Positions 1 to 10,931 of a stretch of DNA of 64,000 bases are shown here, piece after piece (position 1 is the stretch's first letter; the number at the start of each line of letters is the position of its first letter). Below the pieces are notes generated by a model. The model worked only from the letters and a program-made list of their open reading frames with translations. It did no database searches and was not told where the DNA came from. Both the position numbers and the translations under genes were made by a program. Origin of the DNA: Paraconiothyrium sp. Pb-2020 (taxonomy: Eukaryota; Ascomycota; Dothideomycetes; Pleosporales; Didymosphaeriaceae); NCBI GenBank assembly GCA_022419385.1, contig JAJUBI010000007.1, forward strand, positions 405,768-469,767, in the 5' to 3' direction.

Positions 1-2051
1 TGCGATCGGCCAGTTCCAGCGTTCCTTTGGTCGCACCCAAGAAACAAAAGAATTGCAAATCTCGAACCTGGCTTTGTTGTTGGGAGCCTGAAGATTAAGA
101 GCAGCGGAGGGGTCTCGCGAGAGGATCCTGGCGGAATCAGCGCGGACGCCGTTGGAGGCCGTCTCACAATAGGGGGCGAGACGGGCAAAGTCACATGTGG
201 TGCTAAAAGCGTCCACGCGGCTCTCTGGCAGGCGCCGCGGATGGTGCGCTTGCGAATACGGCTGTCAGAGAGACGCAACGGCACGGGTGCTGCAGCAGAG
301 AGTGCAATTGAAGCTTCTGTCACTGCCGTTCCTCGCCGTGACGCATCTAAACACAGCTGCGAAGCTGTCGCTCTCTCGTTGCGCGCGCAGCTGGTCTTCA
401 CGTCCGATTGCTGCTTTCGGACGCGCGCTGGAGGGTGGAGCAGGTGCTCCGCCACAATGCAGCACATCCGCTGCCAGGCACAGAGCAGCGGGCAGCCAGG
501 TCCAGCCCGCCAACAGCAGCCAATTTGCTCGTTCAGCGCCCAGCCTACCGTCCAGCGTCCCAAAGAGGATGCCCGCCCAGCGCTGAGCTTCACGCCAGCC
601 TATCGCAGCCCTGCCAGCGGTGCACCTGCGAGCCACTGCCGTACGCCGCTCCTCCGAGCGCCTCTTGCGAGCCTCTCGTCGCCCATCCTCCATCTCAGAA
701 TCAATGGTGGAAAATACGGCTGGCAGGCCCTGTCCTCGAATTTCATTTCTGCCACAGGCAACATGCTGCGGCGCTCTGGGTTTGTGACGCTGGCACCCAA
801 TGTAACGAGGCGACAAGGGCCACTCGTGGCCAGCATCTGTAACTTGCTTGGCAACATGTACGTCTCATCGACATTGCAGAACCCGCTAGCCTGCTCGTTG
901 CTCATGCGCCGCTCCACCGACGTGCGAAGACGTCACCTTGACTGCTCGACGACTTCGTTCACGGTGTTTGTTCAACGAACCGCGGCCATGGTCGGGGCCT
1001 GAACAATGCGAACGCTGAGCTTGGCTACGGCAAGCACGGCTCAACGCATCCTGAGGAATACGGAACATACGAAAGAGGCAGCCCTCCCCACATTCACTTC
1101 CGCCTGTGCGCCTACTTGATGCTCGCCAGGGAGAGTAGCATACCAGAAGCAGAGCATACCCCGTCTCAACACGCCTTGCTCGACTGGTCTGCTTTCAGCT
1201 TCACTGCCGTGCAACGACGTGAGCCTCTCCGTTCGAGATTCTGAACTCATCGTCAGTCGCTGTCTCACAGCACCACTGCACCCGTTAAGCGCAGCAGTGG
1301 AGCGTGCGGGCCACGTTCAATCCCCGGCCCACAATGCACAGCCTCGAAATCCAATTTTTATCTCCAGATTCGCCAACGTCCACCAAGACCCGGCTCTGCC
1401 TTGCCCAGATGTCCGTATGTTGCGTCGAAGATCTCCATTTCGCTGCAAATTTTCATCGTCTGAACTCCCCACAGCAAAGCTTCAGCCGTCCCGCCGTGGG
1501 GGAACGGCATGCACAGCTGCACAACCAAAGGCGTAGATGATGTTCAGGGACTGCGTATCCCGATCTACGCCAGGCCCGAAGCCCGCGCGTCCGTATGACT
1601 ACTCGCATGTGCTCTAGCTACATCAGGCAGTTTTTAACATTCGCGTACTCCATCTCGACTACGGAGATCAGATTGCGCGTCTGAAACACTAGTTATCGAT
1701 TGTGATGTGGGTACCGTATGGCAACAGTTCGCACTAGCTCGACGGTTTGCTGTGTTCGTGTTCCTTCATCGCGATGAGGGCGGCGGACACTGGGGTGCTC
1801 AGCAATGCTGATGCTTTATAATCCCGACATACGTTGGCAACCTTCGTACACGGATATGCTTTGCCAGCTGGTAGTAGAAGCTGCTCGCTCACAAAGACTT
1901 CCCTCGATCAAAGCCGCGTCGTAACGCCATGTCGCCCATATCACCATTGTCAATTTGCTGCAATTGTAGAAACGATAGACATGGTCACATTATCATTATG
2001 CTAACTCTAAACTCGCTTTTCTGCACCCACAATCGTCAAGAGCTTCTATCC
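1..2051. other. intergenic, no supported gene
   Basis: Open frames occur on both strands in the first 1.5 kb, but they overlap each other, show no recognisable domain, and have the Arg/Ser/Ala-rich composition expected of random frames in GC-rich DNA. No intron-linked exon chain was found. The 3' end of this stretch is the downstream flank of the minus-strand alcohol dehydrogenase. Confidence 0.5.
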
Positions 2052-3047
2052 TTACTGAGGGATCAAGACACCTCGGTACCGCATCTTGCCATCGCGCAAC
2101 GTCCCCATGGCTTCTTCAATACCATCCTCCGTCATGGGAAACTTCATGACAATAGGCTTGATGTTGTGTAGCGCAGCAAACGCGAGCATCTGACGGTGTA
2201 CAGCCCGAGCCGATACAGCAACACCCTGAACGGTATGTCCACCAAGGATGAGGGGGTTCTGAGGAATCGAGAAGTCGCCCTCGCTCACGGTGAGCGGGAT
2301 GATGGTCGCAGTCGGCGCAAGAGCAGGAAGCACAACATTCCAGTCCGGCATAACACTCGTCGTCACAACCAACACGTCAATCTTCCTCCCCACATCGATC
2401 TCCTTCTTGCCCTTCGTCGCAATAAAGTCATTCGCTCCCAACTTCGTTGCCTCCTCCTTCTTACTATCCGTCCCGCTCAAAACCACAACATCGCAACCCA
2501 TCTTGCTCGCGAATTGAATCGCCAGATGTCCCAGCCCTCCAACCCCCATGATGCCGACGCGATCAGTGGGTTTGACGCCCGTCGCTCTGAGCGCATTGAA
2601 CACCGTCGCACCACCACACATCAACGGCGCAGCTTCGACATCACTCAATCCCTCGGGAATTTTGAACAGAAACGCCTCGCGCCAGACGCCGTGGCTCGCA
2701 AAGCTCCCCTGGTCGGTATCCGCCATGCCGTACATCTTGCGCTCGGGGCAGTACTGCTCGCGCCCGGACAAGCAATACTCGCAGTGGCCGCAGGAGTCGT
2801 GCTCGTAGCCCCAGCCCACGCGGTCGCCTTTCTTGAGGGAGGTTACGCCGGGGCCGGTGGCTTCGACGATGCCGGCGCCTTCGTGGCCGAGGGCCATGTC
2901 GGCGTGCTTGTAGTGCTCGTCTGTGCCGCAGACGCCGGACGCGGTGACTTTGACGAGGACATCGTCGTTCTTGAGGTCGGGGCGAGTGGTCTGCGCCTTT
3001 ACTATTTTGCCCGAGTCGGAGCCTTTGTAGACGGTGAAGGAGGGCAT
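2052..3047 (-). CDS. zinc-dependent alcohol dehydrogenase (MDR family)
   Basis: Single-exon 331-residue protein of the medium-chain dehydrogenase/reductase family; it should interconvert an alcohol and an aldehyde with NAD(P). The catalytic-zinc motifs GVCGTDEH and GHEGAG lie near residues 38-60. The four-cysteine structural-zinc loop follows (SCGHCEYC then QYC, about 85-101), and the Rossmann glycine motif GVGGLGHLA is near 167. Length and N-terminus are near-complete for the cinnamyl/NADP-dependent ADH-VI-like branch (usually about 340-350 residues). The start MPSFTVYKG is the natural N-terminus of this family and no upstream exon is needed. Substrate cannot be read from the sequence. No metabolic neighbours are evident; the next gene upstream is a decayed hydrolase. 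Confidence 0.93.
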   Translation of the reverse strand: MPSFTVYKGSDSGKIVKAQTTRPDLKNDDVLVKVTASGVCGTDEHYKHADMALGHEGAGIVEATGPGVTSLKKGDRVGWGYEHDSCGHCEYCLSGREQYCPERKMYGMADTDQGSFASHGVWREAFLFKIPEGLSDVEAAPLMCGGATVFNALRATGVKPTDRVGIMGVGGLGHLAIQFASKMGCDVVVLSGTDSKKEEATKLGANDFIATKGKKEIDVGRKIDVLVVTTSVMPDWNVVLPALAPTATIIPLTVSEGDFSIPQNPLILGGHTVQGVAVSARAVHRQMLAFAALHNIKPIVMKFPMTEDGIEEAMGTLRDGKMRYRGVLIPQ

Positions 3048-4609
3048 TTCGAAGGGATGTTGTTCAAACGGTACAATTGGATGCTTTGCTATGAGGAAAA
3101 CACTTTTGCTTGCACAAAGAGCTGGGTATCTTGCGCAGAGAAGAACTGGTTACTGACGACAGCAGAGAACAGCAAGACTCGACTCTTATACCCCTCCGCC
3201 GTCTCCCAGTACCCACTCGTTCCCGTCGGCATCACCGCCGCCTCCATGCCCCAATGCATGTCCGCCGCTGGCGACCCGTCGCAGACCCGTCGAAATCTTC
3301 CCGTGAAGATGTTCACAAATACATCCCTATGACGTTGCCTCGTTACTAATGCCTCTCCACCAATCACCTCGCAACATCTATGGATCTCCGCTGCATCGGC
3401 CGCCGCTAGCGTCCGCCTTGTCGGCAACGCTCAAAGCATTTCTCATGCAAGCGCCTGCGCTGCTCGACGTATCCCGATGAGCCTGATGGACGGACGCGCT
3501 GTGAGTGGCCACTTCGGATACCAGACGCACGAAGCCTGTGGAGATAAGCACAGCACCGAGGCACACAATTTATTGCCTGCGCGCCTGCAAAATAACTAGA
3601 CACGATACACTCGAGAATCGATTGATGCAGACGCATTCTATCGCCTTTGGCACAGAGAGGAACGCGGCCAACATCGGCGCAATCCCTACCCCACGCCTGC
3701 GATGCACACAGCGAGGAAATACAAATCGCATCGGGGCTTTCGCTCAGACGTCACCGCCTACTTTCCGCTGTTTCTGCTAGTCCTGGTGGTGAGCGCCGCC
3801 GCTAGTGTAGCGCCCGCCCGCCAGTGCCTATTACAACACTAAACGCCGACAGTGTTTACTGTACATACGGCCCGACGTATGTACCCTGGCACCTCCGAAT
3901 CAACCTATCTGCACATCTGCATATGTGTGTATATGTAAGCCGCGGCAACGCCTCCAACGCCTGCATATCAGGTCTATCGTAAGCTACTGCGCTCGTCCCT
4001 TTCCGGCGTTAAGTCTATATCCCCTCCTCCAACCCCGCGTGTGCGCCCGCATTGCAGCGCTGCGTCCTGCAATGTCCGGCGATGACTGAGCGGATTAATA
4101 TGCTGCAGGTGTTGTCGTATGTGCGAGCAAGTTTTGTCGTAAGCGGGAGGTGGGGTTTGTCATTGAAGGGGTGCAGGTAGTTGGGAAGAACAGACTGCTG
4201 GGAGAGGATAGCGCACTGGGATGTGGGAGTTGCTCTTTCGGCACTTTGGCATGTGCTGTTATGCAACCCATGGACGTGCGTAGGTATAGGTGTGTTTTGG
4301 CTTGTCGATGAGTGATTTGTGGTGATGTCTGGGGTGGAAGCGTGGTACGCGGAGAGGCTGCTTGATAGCTGCGCAGTGAATGGGTCCCAGTATCAGTGCC
4401 AGCGATCTCGGTCTTTTTGAGAGGACGGGAGTTCCCTTCCTAATGCTGGACAGACAGGACTGGACTTCTCATGGACTAAGGAGTGGACAAGAGCTTCGTC
4501 TATCTTCGCGACATAGCACGAGGACGCCGTATGGGCCGCTCAGTTCAGCTCATCAGTACTCCATAGCACACTTTGTCTTCCACTCTCCTCGACACTGCTC
4601 ACTCGAAAA
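3048..4609. other. intergenic, upstream of alcohol dehydrogenase
   Basis: No exon chain or conserved motif was found on either strand. The first few hundred bases should hold the promoter and 5' leader of the minus-strand alcohol dehydrogenase. A 112-codon minus frame (3089-3427) has no recognisable domain. Confidence 0.4.
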
Positions 4610-5330
4610 CCCTCAATCCATAAGCCTCATACGGAAACTCCTCCAAACTCGCCCTCAGCTCCGCCATCCCATCTTCCGAAAGCACCGGCCATCCTCCGCC
4701 GGCTCAATCTTCTTCCACCCCCTTCCTCCTCTCCATACCGAGGCACACTCCCATCAGCTTCCGTCCTCCCCTTACACACCCCAGCAAGACTCTCATACGG
4801 CACCCACACAACCCTCCCCGCAATAGAGTCCTCAAACACCAAACACTCCCCCCCACCAACCTCCCGCCCACCGCCTCGCCTCAAAACCTACTACCCCTCC
4901 TCGCGCAAGCAGAAAAATATCCCCCGCAAATTTCCTCCTCCACCATCTCCCCCGTCTCCTCACGCGCAACCCCTCCTCAAACGCAGCACAATAGCATCCA
5001 CATCCCCGTCTGCGCAAACTCCCCCGCCCTACCTGAGCTCCCTCCAAAGATACACCCCCTCCCCTGCCCGCGAAAGATAGTCTCCACAAGGAAGGAGTGA
5101 GTTTTAATACCGCCGTTGCTTTTCCCGCAGCACTGCGTCGCTGAGGAGCCGCTGTGTGCTCTACAGGCTTAGCGTCGACGTCTAGAGTAGGGAGCATACG
5201 GGCGTGCTGTGGGTTTTACGGGCCAGGGTACGGGGGTCTGCCGTGGAGGCGAGGATGTGGTAGATTGTGGAGGAGATGTCTTCTGTTTAGATAGTGCCGT
5301 CGAGGTCGAAGATAGGCGCGGATTGGGGAG
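4610..5330 (-). pseudogene. decayed HAD-superfamily hydrolase (GS1/DOG-like)
   Basis: Broken remnant of a haloacid-dehalogenase-type phosphatase. Near 5290-5320, read on the minus strand, the motif I pattern FDLDGTI is followed at once by a TAA stop and then TEDI, as in the family (DxDGT...TED). Near 4825-4850 the CLVFEDS motif (motif III/IV region) appears, but about ten residues normally between it and VVWVP are missing. Near 4620-4690 the family's C-terminal pattern SLEEFPYEAYG is readable only after a frame change. One stop, at least one frameshift and one internal deletion make this a pseudogene. The order of motifs on one strand over about 700 bp matches a single former gene of about 240 codons. 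The middle part is too degraded to align by eye. Confidence 0.7.
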
Positions 5331-5974
5331 GGCTGGGTCATGGTGTTTGGGTATTTTTGTAGGAGCGAAGCGTTAGGGTAGGATGGGGGTTGTGGAGTGT
5401 AGGTAAGAGTAGTAGGGGCGGCGAACATTAGCGTCTATAATAGAGATAGCTAAAGCTTCTGTTCTGTTCAAACGGCTTTTCTTAACCCGCATTTTGTTTC
5501 CATGCCACGTTTGTGGTGGTGGTGCAAGGATGGGACAGACATGGTCGATATGCGAGTCGGGGCGAATGACGCAAGACTTCCGATGGGCGCGGCGACGAGA
5601 CTCGGGCATACCAATACATCCCTTTGCCCCGTCGTTCTTGATCTCTCGGATACTAGTACATTACAATCTTCATGATCAATCATGTGGAATCCTTGCGCAT
5701 GCTCGTGTTCCATACTCTATCCTAGATAAGACACCGCCACAAACGAAACGTTGCAATTCGTACACGACAGGAGCGTAGGCGCAGGTCTAAGATGTGATAG
5801 GTAGATTTTTATTTTCAAAGTGCGCTATTAGGGAATGTTTGGAATCAATAGAAGCTTGAATTCATAGCAGCACGATGTACTTATACAAGGGCTGAGTGTC
5901 GAGGACCTCGACGTCCGTGCTATTGCTCACGACGTGAACAGTCTTTGGATTACATGTATGCCAAGTGCATCACC
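5331..5974. other. intergenic between HAD relic and lactonase
   Basis: Short frames on both strands without recognisable content. It contains the 3' flank of the minus-strand lactonase gene and possibly the former promoter of the HAD relic. Confidence 0.4.
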
Positions 5975-7261
5975 TCAGTCGACCCATACACCCTCGCCCA
6001 AGCTGTCGAAGGCGAGCGCGATCCGGCCATAACTCTTCAGCTTCGGCGCAGCAGCGGCGTCGCTCTTGACGTTCAGCATCCAAACGTCGTCAAGAAAGTC
6101 ATCACTCGCGACCTTCACGTCGCCCTTCTCGCCCGTCGTAGTGGCTCCCTTGTCCAGTCCGATGAAGGCGGTGTAGCCAAGAGGCGAGTTTGTAATAGCG
6201 ACGATGTCATTGCCGACGAACGGCGCGGGCGAGATCTGCGCTGGAAAGGAACCCCCGTCTCCCGTCCACCCTGCGCGCGCCACGGCGTTGATGACGGATC
6301 CAGTGGTCGGATCCAGGCTGAAGACAGTGACGACGACCTGTGCTGCTGACTGGGATAGTGTCCAGAGACTATTCTTCGAAGACGATATGGTTAGTGATAA
6401 CGTTGTGTACTGCGATGCGTCCATCGAGCTGGGCAGGATCTTGAAGCGCGATGGGGACGCCGGTGTCGTGGCGCCCTGCAGCGGTATAGTCACAAGCTCG
6501 TTGGTGTCTTTCGTCACCACGTATACCAAGTTCCCAGTGGGGTGCGTCACCATTTGCTCGGCGTTGGTGACGTTGGCAAGGATGTCCGTCTGGTTCTGGT
6601 CGTTCAGATTATCGTCAGGGGAAATGTAGAAGTTGAAGATGGACGTTGCGGCTGATTGGGAGTGGGAGTCTAGGGCGTGCAGGTGGCGGCCATTGGGACT
6701 CCAAGCAAGAGACCGGATATCGCCCGCGAATTCCTTCGATCGCAGGGACTTGAATCCTGCTACGGATGTGGAGAAGAGAACGCTGCAGTTGCCGGTGGAG
6801 GCGGAGCCGTAGATGGAGAATGGGGCCTGGCTGCTAGGAGTGAGATGAAGAGTGCTAAACGCAGTCGCGTGGCCTGCTCTAGTCTCAGCGTCATATCGCA
6901 GGTCAATAAGCGAACAGCTCACATGAAGCCGGTATCGTCGTATTAGCTTCGGTTACCAGCGAGTAATCGGTTGCGATTGCGTATCTGGTCAAGCTTCCAT
7001 CCTGTGGACTGCTCGCGAATAGGAATCTCCTTGAATGCTGACGTCAAGTTAGTAGACTCTCGTTGTCGAAGCGTCGATTGGACTAACATCGATGGCTAGA
7101 GAAGGCGATGCACTTGTTGTTGGAATGATTCCCATTTCATAGAGCGTGCGGAGCTCATCGTCAAATTCGATAGCATGGATAGCAGTCGAGGATATTTGCC
7201 CGACGTAGAAGTGATGCAACTTCGCCGAAGCGACCGACAGGAAGAAGATTAATCCGAGCAT
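5975..7261 (-). CDS. secreted lactonase-type 7-bladed beta-propeller (carboxy-cis,cis-muconate cyclase-like)
   Basis: Three exons: 7088-7261, 6923-7037 and 5975-6873. The introns 7038-7087 (50 bp, with CTAAC) and 6874-6922 (49 bp) keep the frame. Exon 1 starts with a short hydrophobic signal peptide (MLGLIFFLSVASA) and then HHFYVGQ, the usual beginning of fungal muconate-cyclase-like propellers. Exon 2 supplies a blade reading FLFASSPQDGSLTRYAI. Exon 3 contains SLAWSPNGRHLHALD and VTHPTGNLVYVVTKD, typical propeller strand-turn motifs. The last residues, LGEGVWVD, also fit the family. Relatives act on lactones or muconates from aromatic catabolism; a secreted form suggests an extracellular or vacuolar substrate. 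The exact reaction is inferred. About 395 residues in total, which is normal. Confidence 0.87.
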
Positions 7262-7498
7262 TTTGGAAAGAACCTGTTGTTACAATTCTCGAACTCAGAA
7301 GCTCAACTGAGAGGTTTCGTGCGAAGGCTCGATGTGATGTATAGTGAATCAACTATAAAGCTTATTCCATAGTTTGGAACGCGGGGTGCAGATGATCCGC
7401 CAGAGACCCACATCTGCCGGTCTCAATATGGTAGAAACCGTTCGGCGAATAACGCAATACCCCTGCAGATTGGACCCTTACTATTCATTCAGTCTTCT

Positions 7499-10132
7499 CT
7501 ATGCAAGCGCCGGCACTTCCATCAAGGTCCTCGTGGGTCTCTCCCACCTATGCGGGGATGCTTGGCGTGGCGTGAGGGCAAGTGGCTCCGCAGCCTCGAA
7601 CTTTTCTGGCCCTCTCTGCAGATTACAACTCAAACATGCGAAAGGCAAGCGAGGATCGTCAGCAACCTGGCGTGCGGTCGGTCGTGTGCTTGGTTCGTTA
7701 CTCAGCAAAGCGATTGTCCAGTCTCGCACTGTCAACATTTCCGTTTCTTCTTTGAGTGGCAACGCGTAAAGCCATGCTTGTACATCTTCAGTTGCGCGGT
7801 GATACGGGCGTAGTCCATCCTCAGAAGTGGAACGAGCCGCTCGCAGCGCAGCCCAATGGACTTCAATAACCTCTCCCTGGGGCTCGAAAGCAGTAGTTGA
7901 CGCGTCAAGAACCGCCGCGAGCATCTCAGAGTATACACAGCCTAGGGAAAACATATCTGCAGAGAGACCTCTAGTTTCCTGTATAACCACTTCTCGCGCA
8001 GCGTAGGCTCGCGTGAAAGACGTAGGTGACTCTGTATCGCAATCCTCGACGGACTCGTAGGCTCTAGAAATGCCGAAATCGGTAAAGTATAATTTGTATC
8101 GGTTCAACTCTTCAGTGCTAGAGGTCGCCATGTCTCGGACGAGCAGATTCTGCGGCTTGATGTCCATATGCTTGATGGGAAACGAATGTAAGAAATCCAT
8201 CACCTTAACCGTGCAGGTGAAGAATTGGCGAAGCGCAGAAGCGCATTTGGCGCTGGAGTCATGTGCGGTCCGTGCAAAGGCCATGAATTGCTCGAGATTC
8301 CACTCGGCACGTGGATATGTCAAGATCGCTAGGTCTGAGCCAATCACATAAGTTCCCACGAGGCGGACAATGTGGGCGTGTTGCGCTCTGTAGAGGTGTT
8401 GCACTTCTCTCAAAGCATCTTCCCGCTTGACCCCGGTCCACTTGGTGCATTTGATGGTCTTCCTTACCAGTCGAACTCGCTTGCATCGTACACTTTCCAC
8501 TATCGCAGTCCTCGTCCTTCCAAGGAGCTTCTCTGCCTGCAGAGGGACGAGGTGCCGCTCTGCGAGGGCGAATTCTGCATGCTGGCCACGGCCGGACCAG
8601 TCGGTTTCAACTGCGCGCTCTGGAAGAAGCTTCTGATCCTTCAACAACTGGTAGTATGCGCTGGAAACAGGCAAATCAGCCGAGTTAGAGAACATAGACT
8701 TGAACGACAAGAAGCTGTCTCGACTGGAGCGGGTCGTCAACCGACTACTGGTTCTAGAAGCTGTTCCGTCGGAGGCGTCTGTTTTGGCTGTGACAAACGA
8801 TTGATGTCCCGAACTCGGAGACATTGGCCTATCATTGCTCGACGTAGATTTGAGTGAAATATCTAGACTGATCGAGACAGGTTCGTCTGGTACCAGAGTC
8901 GGAACAAGAGTCGGCGAGTCGGCGATCGGAACTCCTGGGGCGGTAACGACAGGCTTCCCGGACGCCCGGCACTGAGGTGTTGGATATTGCAAGCCTTGGG
9001 TATAGAAGTCTAGCAAGGAGTCCAATGTATTAGTACTCTTGATGCTTTCTGCATCAGAAGAATCCTCTTCTTCAACGATATCATCTACAATTTGGCGCTG
9101 AAATATGGTAGGTGTGAGCGTGGCACTTGAATTTGGTGAACCGATGCAATCTGTGAGGGGTTCATCCGTTACATTAAGCGGCTCTTGTGAAGGTTTTGGC
9201 CGTATCGTCGCGTCGCTTAATCCTGTAGAATTTTCTGCACTTCTTCGACGTGGGAAGAGCCGGCGATACTTCTCAGTAAGAGGCCACGAGAATCGCTTGC
9301 GAGGTTGGAAATTTTCATCGACTAGTTCCGTAGAGTGCGGTCTGTCCTTGATTGATAGATTTCTTACGCTTAACGCTCGCCTGAGAAGATTTCTCTTGCG
9401 GGATGGTGCAAGTGGCTGGAGAGCTGCTCGCCTGTCGAACTGGAGTTCGCCCAGCGAGACAGCGTCATCGGGAGATAGATCCACCTCCAAGTACTGAAAG
9501 ATGCCATACTCCGCTCCGAAAGTAGGTCGCCAATCTGGGGTCAAGCTCAGGATATTAGCACGTGCGTGCGGTGAAAATGTGCGTTCTCGGAGAATGTTGG
9601 CAATATCTACGGTGAGTATTCGTAGGTCGTTGTAGGGCAATGACCCGATATACTGCCAGGCCGGGATCTGGAAAGGGCGATGGTCGCCCAAATTCAGTGC
9701 GTAGTCACTGCCAAAGCCGGTCCGTCGGAAGAGGACCCAAAGCGCATCTTTCGTAAGATATCCCAAGGCCTCTACACTGAGTTGAGCTAGATACTGTATA
9801 CGTTCTGCATGAGGTCGAGAGTACACCAGCTGACCGTCGGCGTCTTGTCTGAAATATACGCTCAGGTACGTTGCGAGAGTATAAGCCAAGTTCTTCCACG
9901 TGAGGTGATGCCATCCGTACTCGCAGAAGGTCCGATACGCATCATGTAGCTCCGACAGATTCCGTGAGTCTCGCGCTGATAGCGGTTTCAGGTCTGGGGA
10001 TTGCTCCTCCAGAGGCCACGGCATGGTGCATCGAATACCATAGATGCCTGAGGTGTTGCATGGAGGAGCAATGCGCCGGTAGTGGACGCTCGAGGGTACT
10101 AATACGAAGGTTCTCGTAGGGTGCCGCTTCAA
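7499..10132 (-). CDS. fungal serine/threonine protein kinase with long N-terminal region
   Basis: Intronless frame of 877 residues. The first ~200 residues resemble the conserved N-terminal part of fungus-specific kinases of unknown role, and the middle is Ser/Thr-rich and probably disordered. The kinase domain spans about residues 535-830. It has a poor glycine loop (LGRTRTA), a likely ATP lysine in RKTIKC, an alpha-C glutamate (REVQ), and a catalytic loop HMDIKPQNLLV at about 655 with Met in place of the usual Arg of HRD. It also has DFG at 685 and AREVV in the APE position. The catalytic Asp, Lys and Asn are present, so activity is plausible. A second in-frame Met at 10024 (MPWPLEEQS) begins the more conserved part and may be the true start, giving 841 residues. 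Substrates are unknown. Confidence 0.85.
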   Translation of the reverse strand: MKRHPTRTFVLVPSSVHYRRIAPPCNTSGIYGIRCTMPWPLEEQSPDLKPLSARDSRNLSELHDAYRTFCEYGWHHLTWKNLAYTLATYLSVYFRQDADGQLVYSRPHAERIQYLAQLSVEALGYLTKDALWVLFRRTGFGSDYALNLGDHRPFQIPAWQYIGSLPYNDLRILTVDIANILRERTFSPHARANILSLTPDWRPTFGAEYGIFQYLEVDLSPDDAVSLGELQFDRRAALQPLAPSRKRNLLRRALSVRNLSIKDRPHSTELVDENFQPRKRFSWPLTEKYRRLFPRRRSAENSTGLSDATIRPKPSQEPLNVTDEPLTDCIGSPNSSATLTPTIFQRQIVDDIVEEEDSSDAESIKSTNTLDSLLDFYTQGLQYPTPQCRASGKPVVTAPGVPIADSPTLVPTLVPDEPVSISLDISLKSTSSNDRPMSPSSGHQSFVTAKTDASDGTASRTSSRLTTRSSRDSFLSFKSMFSNSADLPVSSAYYQLLKDQKLLPERAVETDWSGRGQHAEFALAERHLVPLQAEKLLGRTRTAIVESVRCKRVRLVRKTIKCTKWTGVKREDALREVQHLYRAQHAHIVRLVGTYVIGSDLAILTYPRAEWNLEQFMAFARTAHDSSAKCASALRQFFTCTVKVMDFLHSFPIKHMDIKPQNLLVRDMATSSTEELNRYKLYFTDFGISRAYESVEDCDTESPTSFTRAYAAREVVIQETRGLSADMFSLGCVYSEMLAAVLDASTTAFEPQGEVIEVHWAALRAARSTSEDGLRPYHRATEDVQAWLYALPLKEETEMLTVRDWTIALLSNEPSTRPTARQVADDPRLPFACLSCNLQRGPEKFEAAEPLALTPRQASPHRWERPTRTLMEVPALA

Positions 10133-10931
10133 CGAAGGAGCAGTCCGATGGGGGGTTACGAGGCTGTGTGCAGGTGGCTAATGCAAAGCCACGCCAATCA
10201 GCGGTGTTTGCCCCTGCACCCAACAGTCGTTCGGGTAAACAGCTCCACGGCCAAAGTAGGTAGGTAGAAGAAGATGACTTGCGAATCGCAGTCGGAATGC
10301 ATGGAGCACATAAGGAGGGTAGTATGTTGCAGGGTAAATGGCTCGACCGATGTTGTCATCTCGCCTGACTGGACGGGCCCGACTGGCACCATAGGTCTGC
10401 AGCGAATGCATCGATGCAACGTTAGGAGCTGAACATCATGATATGTTGGAGGATTTCCTTTTGCCTTTTGAGAGTAGCACAATCGAGATATTGGCTCCAT
10501 GTCCTGGCTTGCGCGGCATGGGGCTGTGATAGGGTTTGGTGTGGGTGGCCTCAGTCCTTGAACGATGACGCGGGGTAGCCCCGAACGTCAAGCACCTTGA
10601 TAATTTCATGGCTTCAATCCGATCATTACCGACAGAATTTACGTAGACTATTCCGTTCCTAAAGTCTTCACAATTCAAACCGTTCACTGACTTTCAGCCA
10701 GATGTTGATAGGATACTATCAGCAAACCCTCGCATGTACTTTCCTGTTTCAGCATAGCCATGCGCCAGCTACTGTACCCCAGAGCGCCTATCATGATCAT
10801 TACCACATCTCGAAGCGCATATGTTCACGCTGATGGATAGACACGGAGATAGACGACCACGCCATGATGCTTATATGCACTGCAGTCGCTCTTGATGCGT
10901 CTGATATATGCACCATTGAACCAACAGCAAC
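10133..10931. other. divergent intergenic region, kinase / PNPOx-like protein
   Basis: The 5' flanks of a minus-strand kinase gene and a plus-strand flavin-nucleotide-binding protein meet here. Short frames (for example 10436-10687 minus) have no recognisable domain. No clear TATA element was identified. Confidence 0.4.

Noticed and set aside
241..1002. 253-codon plus-strand frame, with other frames on the opposite strand
   Set aside because: No domain, skewed composition and full overlap with other frames; looks like chance openness in GC-rich DNA.
2196..3332. 378-codon plus-strand frame
   Set aside because: Lies antisense to the alcohol dehydrogenase, whose zinc and nucleotide motifs are unambiguous.
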